Source: Amoebophrya sp. AT5.2 (lineage: Eukaryota > Sar > Dinophyceae > Syndiniales > Amoebophryaceae). Taken from it: a DNA stretch of 14,735 nucleotides. Shown one piece after another: positions 10,001 to 14,735 of this stretch; positions within the stretch are counted from its first letter, which is position 1, and every line of letters starts with the position of its first letter. The stretch covers positions 1 to 14,735 of the forward strand of contig RXOD01005329.1 in the NCBI GenBank assembly GCA_005223375.1, read 5' to 3'. A program made the position numbers and the translations under genes. The notes under the pieces were generated by a model that ran no database searches, was not told the origin of the DNA, and was given only the letters and a program-made list of their open reading frames with translations.

Positions 10001-11096
10001 TCTCGCAGGTACTCCCCGTCGAGGGCTAGTTGCGCCTCCAGCTGCACGCGCCTCGCCAGGTGCCTCAGTTTTTCCGACTGGTACGGGCGGACCTCGTGCT
10101 CATACAGAAAATCCAGCTCCTCGCACCTCTGCCGCAGTCGTTCGGCCAGCAACGCCCGCAGGTCTTCCCGCTCCCCCACCTCAACGCGCTTGCGCGCAAT
10201 CGCCTGCGCGCGCAGTTGCTCCAGCTCTGTCCGATCCGCTCGCGGCCGGGGAACGGGCGGATCGGACTGAGTGCTGTGTGGAGAACCTCGTGCACGTGGA
10301 CCTCCGTCGTGGGGCGGGCCCTCCTCTGCATTTTTCAGAAACCCGTTCAGGGGCGGGCCCGCCTCATCCTCCTCTGCATTCAGGAACAAAAGCTTCAACG
10401 TCCCGTCCTCGGAAGCCGGGCAGAGCTCCTCCTTGCTTGGCCCGGCCATTTCGTCGATGGCCTGAACCACGCTCGCACTCGCAGCCGATTTCCGCAGCGG
10501 ATGGTTCATCCCCGGTCGCCCTAGCGCTCCAGTGACTTCTTGCCGGATCTGCTCGATGCGCTCCGCGCGCGTCATGATTTTTGCCTTCAGCTCCGCGTAC
10601 TTTTGCTCCTGCGAGAGCTGAATAAAAGCGGCAGCCGCAGCCGCCCTGTCTGCGGCTTCTTTCAGCTTCATCTGCAACCGCTCCTTCTGCGCCTGCCGCT
10701 CCAGTTCGTCGTCCCGCAAGCTGTTTTCGTAGTCGATACCCCTCTCGCGCAGCGTGCGACGAATGAACTGCTCGGTTTCCTCCTTCGTCGGAGACGCCCC
10801 GTAGTGCGCCTCGCGATACTGCCCCTCGTACACAGTGGCAATCTGGCGTGTCATCTTGGCCAGCTCATCCGGGTGCAGCACCTTTTTCTCTTTCACCACA
10901 GCTTAGAGACGAGTAGCATTAATGCATAGTAAGATACTTGAAGTTCGTCTCCAACGTTTTTAACTTCCCGTCAACTTCAAACGCTAGAGCCTGGTGAATT
11001 AATACGATCAGCCGGCTGCCCTTTGGCACTTTTACTCGGTCGATCTCCAGCTACGGAAAAGAAGCCGTACTTCCACCCCGAAGCCGTAGATGCCAT
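7030..11096 (-). CDS. Large hypothetical protein with helical N-terminus and C-terminal degenerate repeats
   Basis: The main exon 10901-7030 is open for 1290 codons. Its upstream limit is an in-frame TAA at 10903-10905 with no ATG after it before GTG codons, so a spliced first exon is likely. Exon 1 at 11096-11036 (MASTASGWKYGFFSVAGDRP) joins in phase 1, giving 1310 residues; an in-frame TAG lies four codons before its ATG. If this join is wrong, the first internal ATG is 15 codons into the main exon. Residues about 62-153 and 242-351 are charged and helical, coiled-coil-like (DDELERQAQKERLQMKLKEA; REDLRALLAERLRQRCEELD). The rest is largely disordered, rich in Ser, Arg, Glu, Ala and Pro, with a tandem repeat at 804-829 and a degenerate repeat at 1146-1236. 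No transmembrane segment, enzyme motif or known family was recognised. A structural or scaffold role is possible but unproven. It starts only 216 bp downstream of the gene 4 stop. Confidence 0.75.
7084..7124. repeat. Near-perfect inverted repeat (18-bp arms, 4-nt loop) inside the CDS 3' end
   Basis: The left arm AGGGCGCAACGTTTTCAG (7084-7101) and right arm CTGAAAAACGTTGCGCCCT (7106-7124) pair over 18 bp with one extra A, around the loop GGAA. It falls in codons about 31 to 18 before the stop of the large hypothetical gene (..EGATFFSSLKTLRPE..). The mRNA would form a strong hairpin here. Confidence 0.9.
7255..7525 (-). repeat. Degenerate peptide/DNA repeat in the large hypothetical gene
   Basis: About seven units of 11 to 16 residues follow the pattern [R/K/G]-Y-x-[A/G/T]-[D/E]-x(n)-[D/E]-R-S-[P/F]. 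Examples are KYNTDVMITDRSF, RYNADEFEKVERSF, RYSGESFKERSP, GYIGELTERSP and RYGEAEKNEIKE. Units differ in length by whole codons, and the first and last are the most divergent. Confidence 0.8.
8476..8553 (-). repeat. 39-bp tandem repeat, two copies (13 residues each)
   Basis: Unit 1 (8476-8514) and unit 2 (8515-8553) are identical over most of their length and keep frame. They encode two copies of a 13-residue LPAPEIVVTSA(Q/P)-type unit in the disordered middle of the large hypothetical protein. Confidence 0.9.
10311..10387 (-). repeat. Imperfect local duplication, two copies
   Basis: Copies at 10311-10342 and 10350-10387 share GGGGCGGGCCC and CTCCTCTGCATT..CAG.AAC with small in-frame length differences. 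They encode FLNAEEDEAGPPLNG followed by FLKNAEEGPPHDGG in the large hypothetical protein, an in-frame duplication that has since drifted. Confidence 0.7.
10902..11035 (-). other. Probable intron near the 5' end of the large hypothetical gene (GT-AG, phase 1)
   Basis: Donor CCG A|GTAAAAG and acceptor GTCTCTAAG|CT remove 134 nt in phase 1. The join bypasses the TAA at 10903-10905 and links the ATG exon to VVKEKKVLHP. A TTACTAT branch-like element lies about 30 nt before the acceptor. Support is consensus and phase only. Confidence 0.5.
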
Positions 11097-11312
11097 ACCC
11101 TGGGGCTAGCCTCGGAACGGCGACGCGGATAGCCGTGGCGGGGGCTCCCAGACCCTAGCTATTCGGTGCCCGCACAGCCCGGCGGAAAGATTGAAGTGGC
11201 CCACTTCCGCCCGCGAAGTAATGCTGTCGGTCCCTATGAAAGGTCCGAAGAGGTGATGGTGAATGCCAGCCAAAAAAGACAAAAAATAACTCAATGAACA
11301 AGATAAAATGCA

Positions 11313-12795
11313 TTAACAAACTGTCGCAGCATCGTAATCCGGCTCCTTTTCCATTTCCTTTTTTTCCTTTTTTTTGTGGCCGTGCTTCCCTGCGTCCGCG
11401 GCGGCCTTTGTCCGCTTTCCCGGACCAGTCGGCACCTGACCGCCTGGCAATTTAATAGGCCGCTTCAGCATTGCCTCCACGTGCTCCCGCTCGTCCGCGA
11501 CGCACATGTCGAAGAGGAACTTTGCCTCCTCCGCCTCCAGCACTTTCGCCATCTCGGCGGGGCGGCGCTTTTCCGCGTCAATAACCTCCTGCAGGTACTC
11601 AAGGAGCAGTTTCCGCGCGGCCCCCTCCGCTCTGCTGAACGCTACCGCGCGCCCAGCACTCGGCTGGTGCCAGTACTGGATCAGGCCCAGCGCCGACGAC
11701 ACGCTGTTCTTCGTCCTCATGTCCAGGACGCCGCTATGATGATAGCCGTTCATGCTACTGTAGACGCTACTGTAGACGCCGCCGCGCTGCTCCTCCCGCA
11801 GAACGTCCCGCGAGGTCATCGTCTCCGGGAACGCCCGCAGGGTGAGACTCGAGGACACCAGCCCCTCCCCCTCTTTATCCCCCGGCGAAGACATCGGGTC
11901 CAGCGAGAAGTTCAGGTGTTCGCCCCCTAGGCCCTTGCTCATCATCTGCACCACGGGCAGCACCAAGTCGCTGTGGACGTTTCGGGCACTGATGCGCTTC
12001 ACTTAGAGGTTGAAAAAATCCAGGTTTAGAACGACATCGCACTGGTTCCGCTGATGTCCACGCGCTTCTCCGACGCGAACACACGCGAGAAAAAAAAAAA
12101 AGGTTTAGCCGTTGTCGGATCTCCCTTCCTCGGATCAGCCATGGCCGTCGCCCAGCGATAGCCGGCTGCGAAGGGTCCATCACGCCGCACTTCTTGTTCC
12201 TGTTCCGAATAAACCTACACCAATAGCAGGGCGCTTGCTGGTACTGGCTTCCTATGTCTGTGCGGTATGCTGGGGTGGGAAGCACACACAAGAAGCCGCA
12301 GGCTTCTCGGCGGGGGACATACTCTACGAATCCGCCAGACTCAGAGCAGAACCCCAACACTGTTGATACTAGTCCCTGAAGGGGAGAGCTACAGCAAGAA
12401 GAGGCACTCTCAGCAAACCTAACCCTGGACCACCTGAACCTGAATTTATTCAACCCTTAATTCACGACGCCCTCCGACAGCTCCGCCAACGACATCGCAC
12501 TGGTTCCGCTGAAGTCCACGCGCTTCTCCGACGCGAACACCGCGGCCTCCAGGTGCCGGTCCGTCTGCCCAAAGTGCAGCAGAGTGCTCAGACGGGCCGC
12601 ATGGGGATCTTGTTGATCATGGCGTTGGCGGGCAGGGGGATTGGTGTCCATTCTATCGCGGGTGAGGGTGTTGTACCTGTACTTCTCCGCAGGTGAGGGT
12701 GTTGTTGCCATTCTATCGCGTCTACCTCCATCGTCCGCGAACTGCACGAACGCACGCCACTCACTCGGCGACAACCAAGAAAGCTCGTCGTACAT
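11313..12795 (-). CDS. Hypothetical 327-residue protein, two exons
   Basis: Exons 12795-12501 and 12001-11313 give 327 residues. The ATG at 12795-12793 is the first after an in-frame TAA about 50 nt upstream. Exon 2 cannot start by itself at its upstream end, because a TAA directly precedes GTG 12002-12000; its first ATG is 20 codons in. The phase-1 join ACC A|GT..TAAG|TG links ..KRVDFSGT-M-KRISARN... The N-terminus has SPSEWRAFVQFADDGG and DPHAARLSTLLHFGQTDRHL; the C-terminal third is helical and charged (EVIDAEKRRPAEMAKVLEAE) and ends in a Lys-rich tail (KKKEKKEMEKEPDYDAATVC). No family was recognised. Alternatively exon 1 is a separate 112-residue gene ending at the TAA at 12457-12459 (..SLAELSEGVVN) and exon 2 is a gene starting at an internal ATG. 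The junction is complicated by the 53-bp duplication. Confidence 0.55.
12002..12500 (-). other. Probable intron of gene 4 (GT-AG, phase 1) holding a duplicated exon/donor segment
   Basis: Donor GGAACC A|GTGCGATG and acceptor TTTTTTCAACCTCTAAG|TG remove 499 nt in phase 1. The acceptor has a CTAAACC branch-like element and a T-rich tract and ends in TCTAAG, like two other inferred acceptors in the window. Inside lies a second copy of the exon end plus donor (12030-12082), itself preceded by CTAAACC and an 11-nt T run, so a short alternative intron of 41 nt (12002-12042) is also formally possible. Apart from this the spacer holds nothing recognised. Confidence 0.45.
12030..12082 (-). repeat. 53-bp direct repeat, intronic copy
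   Basis: It matches 12488-12540 at 52 of 53 positions (one T/A difference). On the minus strand it reads GTGTTCGCGTCGGAG... and would encode VFASEKRVDISGTSAMS before a stop just after it. It includes the GTGCGATG donor of the exon copy. Confidence 0.95.
12488..12540 (-). repeat. 53-bp direct repeat, exonic copy spanning the exon 1 donor
   Basis: Forty nt are the end of gene 4 exon 1 (VFASEKRVDFSGT) and 13 nt lie past the inferred GT donor. The repeat is offset 458 bp from the intronic copy, and the flanks are unrelated. Confidence 0.95.
12648..12720 (-). repeat. Nested direct repeats in gene 4 exon 1
   Basis: On the plus strand CCATTCTATCGCG occurs at 12648-12660 and 12708-12720, and GGTGAGGGTGTTGT occurs at 12661-12674 and 12692-12705. 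The order is A-B-spacer-B-A with all copies in the same orientation. The outer pair is 60 bp apart and in frame (RDRM repeated); the inner pair is 31 bp apart and out of frame. Confidence 0.85.
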
Positions 12796-14017
12796 GCCCG
12801 ACAAGGAAAGCCGAAGAACGGCGAAGCTATCCCTATGTTTGTATTCTTACAGAAGCACGATAGTGCACGAGTCTTCAATTGGTGTGTTCATCTTCATCAT
12901 CATCTCGTTTCGGGTACGAGTGTAACTATACGATACAACATTTCACATGGGTAAGAACGGTAACACTACTACGTACATCTTACCGCGCCTCGCAGTGCTG
13001 GGCACGGTCGTGGTTGTTGACAAAAGTGGTGTCCTGAGAGTGAAACAAGCACGACAGATTGAACTCCGGGCATGAGACAGTCACTTACGCACGGCACAAA
13101 CGCATATGCACGTCGTACTCATCTTCACCGACTCCGACAGCGCGCTGTGAGATAGTGTTTCGCACAGTGACCGATGATATCTTCCTGAAGCAACCGATAA
13201 CAATCAAGCTCTTTCAGGCCCGTATCGCAGCACACCGAGGTAGCACGAATCTCTTCGTCGGGATGGTTGAAATCGCCGTTGGACGCAACAAGAGAGACGG
13301 TGAGACAACACCGATGGGGTCACTTCGGCGCCTAAAGAACAGGACGAGTGTATAAACACTCTGCTCATGCGCGAGCAGCTGGATGTCTGTCTGTGTACTA
13401 CTGCGGTAATTTTCGGCACTGAGGTAATATTCGTAATGCAGAACCGATACACGGGAATCAAAACTGTTATAGTTACGTAAGTAGACATGCCGTCAGGCGT
13501 AGGGAGGCCGGACAAGCAAGTTATAGTGCGTAGACGTAGCGCACGCTCGCAAGGTAAAACGAAGAGTCGCAGCTCAGCTACGATCAGCTAAGCTTCGTGA
13601 GCGGGCAGAGGATCACGATGTTCAGGACGGCCAGAGTGGTTCTTCGATACAAAAAGTCAGACAAAGAGGGCGTGAAAGTGAAACGAAATCAATATGAAGC
13701 GTAAAAGTAAAGACTAGCAGCTACGGTAGAAAAGCAGATCATGCATCTGTGAACGGAATGCTATCTCGTATACATATGCAAGAACAATGTCCTCTTGGAA
13801 GATACAAACACGTAAACGTAGCCGTAGAAGCGATATAAAATGACCGTAGGAGAGCACGAGCGCGTGTGCTTCTCAACTACTTCCTTGCTGGTACACGATG
13901 AAGATAGGTTGAAGTTGATTGATAGCTCATGACTTCTGGTAGCTCCGCGTATCCAAAATCGTTCAAAAAATCATCAAAGCTGCTGCCCTCTCAAAAACAA
14001 AGTACTAAATGAATCGG
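12796..14017. other. Intergenic gap of 1.2 kb, no gene seen
   Basis: This is the longest gap in the window, more AT-rich than the genes. The open frames at 13059-13355 (plus) and 13204-13515 (minus) overlap and lack coding composition or domains. No tRNA fold, transposon terminus or long repeat was found by eye. A short undetected 5' exon or UTR of gene 4 could lie at its left end. Confidence 0.55.
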
Positions 14018-14735
14018 TCACAGCCCTCGTTTTTCGATCAGTTCGGACAACGCCGCCCACTCCCGGTTTCCCGGCTTGTATTGCGGCCAGTCGAAGAATT
14101 TCGCTGACTCCCGCGCCACCTTCTCGTCTGGCATCGCCACCTTTCCCAGGCTCCCCCCAACACCGCCTTCCTCTCCGCCAGCCCCAGCCAGCCCCAGTCC
14201 CGCCGTTTTCAGAAACGTCTCACACACACGTTCCAAATAAAAATAATTCACGAAGGCTTCCCGCACGTTGCCTCCGAGCACCAGCGCGCCGTGGTGGCGC
14301 AGCATGATCGTGTTCGCCTGGAAGCCCGCCAGCGTGGCGCACTCCATCAACGACGCGCATTCGTCGGCGGAGTCCGAGATCCCCTGCCAGTCGTAGTACA
14401 CAATGCGGTTCAGCAGTCCGCCGCCGCGCTGGTCTTAGAGAGACAAAAAAATACTAGTGAGTCAGGGTCGTGGTTTGGTTTTGTCGTGCCTCCGCGCCCC
14501 GACCTTCTCCTGCAGCAGGAGGAGGAGATTGAACAGCCGGTGTCGTTCTGCCCCCCCACCTCTAGAGAAGACCAATTTGGGCCGGAGAGATCACGATCAG
14601 CATCAGGATCCTAGAGACTAGACCGCGGATCGATCGGGTTATAAGGGTAGAGCAGCACTAGCAGCAAGCGGGAATCCACTTGGAGTGACCTTTTAACTTA
14701 AAGCCTCCAGGCCCTTCGCATAGATCGAGAGAGCG
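14018..14735 (-). CDS. Class II aldolase/adducin-domain protein, 5' partial
   Basis: The last exon 14433-14018 and the end of the preceding exon (14735-14698, running off the window) are inferred. Together they read ALSIYAKGLEAL-N-QRGGGLLNRIVYYDWQGIS.. and on to a TGA at 14020-14018. The pattern is that of the C-terminal half of the aldolase II/adducin fold: an NRIVYYDWQG strand, a helix with CASLMECATLAGFQANT, then IMLRHHGALVLGGNVREAFVNY and FYLERVCE, and a closing GNREWAALSELIEKRGL helix. The HG of RHHG is the conserved metal-site region in family enzymes; the upstream His ligands and catalytic acid would lie outside the window. Family members act as metal-dependent aldolases, epimerases or decarboxylases, or, in adducins, without catalysis; the substrate here cannot be told. 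A Gly/Glu-rich insert (GLAGAGGEEGGVGG) follows the ERVCE helix. Confidence 0.85.
14434..14697 (-). other. Intron of the aldolase-domain gene (GT-AG, phase 1)
   Basis: An in-frame TAA just before the last exon requires splicing. Donor TTA A|GTTAAAAGG and acceptor TTTTTTTGTCTCTCTAAG|AC remove 264 nt in phase 1. An alternative phase-0 pair, GAG|GCTTTAAG with GACCAG|CGC, would give KGLE-RGGG. The short upstream exon rests on only 38 nt. Confidence 0.6.

Noticed and set aside
11194..11208. Short perfect palindrome GAAGTGG-C-CCACTTC
   Set aside because: Seven-bp arms are short enough to arise by chance in a window of this size; noted only as a possible protein-binding site.
11106..11294. 62-codon minus-strand open frame between genes 4 and 3
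   Set aside because: No ATG and no domain, and it ends just before the likely gene 3 start. It is probably UTR or intergenic.
11875..12453. 192-codon minus-strand open frame running through the gene 4 intron into exon 2
   Set aside because: It overlaps exon 2 in a different frame from the coding one, begins only with TTG, and includes the T run as a Leu/Phe run. Its openness is probably GC-driven chance.
14461..14620. Possible extra aldolase exon after TCTCTAG near 14565
   Set aside because: The candidate peptide does not resemble the aldolase II fold, and the simple phase-1 junction from 14698 to 14433 gives a better fit.

Overview
This window looks like nuclear DNA of a protist with spliceosomal introns. 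Genes are GC-rich with mostly G/C third codon positions, the gaps between them are more AT-rich, and each multi-exon model needs phase-consistent introns. All five supported genes lie on the minus strand, head to tail. This layout, one apparent GC-AG intron and the compact spacing would suit an alveolate of the dinoflagellate/syndinian type (for example Amoebophrya), but no diagnostic sequence such as a spliced leader was seen, so the lineage is a guess.

Reading from the left in plus coordinates (each gene runs right to left): (1) 1-3155, a secreted, cysteine-rich EF-hand protein in three exons, with its 3' end outside the window; (2) 3713-6144, an FG-repeat nucleoporin with a C-terminal Ran-binding domain of Nup50/Nup2 type, two exons; (3) 7030-11096, a 1310-residue unrecognised protein with helical N-terminal regions, a long disordered middle and a degenerate C-terminal peptide repeat, probably with one tiny first exon; (4) 11313-12795, an unrecognised 327-residue protein in two exons, whose intron holds a 53-bp second copy of the exon 1 / splice-donor junction; (5) 14018-14735, the C-terminal part of a class II aldolase/adducin-domain protein, with its 5' end outside the window. 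The intergenic gaps are 557, 885, 216 and 1222 bp; no RNA gene, transposon or CRISPR array was recognised in them.

The genes do not form an obvious pathway. The most unusual structures are the duplicated exon/donor segment in gene 4, a near-perfect 18-bp-arm inverted repeat inside the last codons of gene 3, the degenerate peptide repeat just upstream of it, and nested direct repeats in gene 4 exon 1. No known defence, mobile or biosynthetic system was recognised. Splice sites were inferred from reading frame and consensus only.
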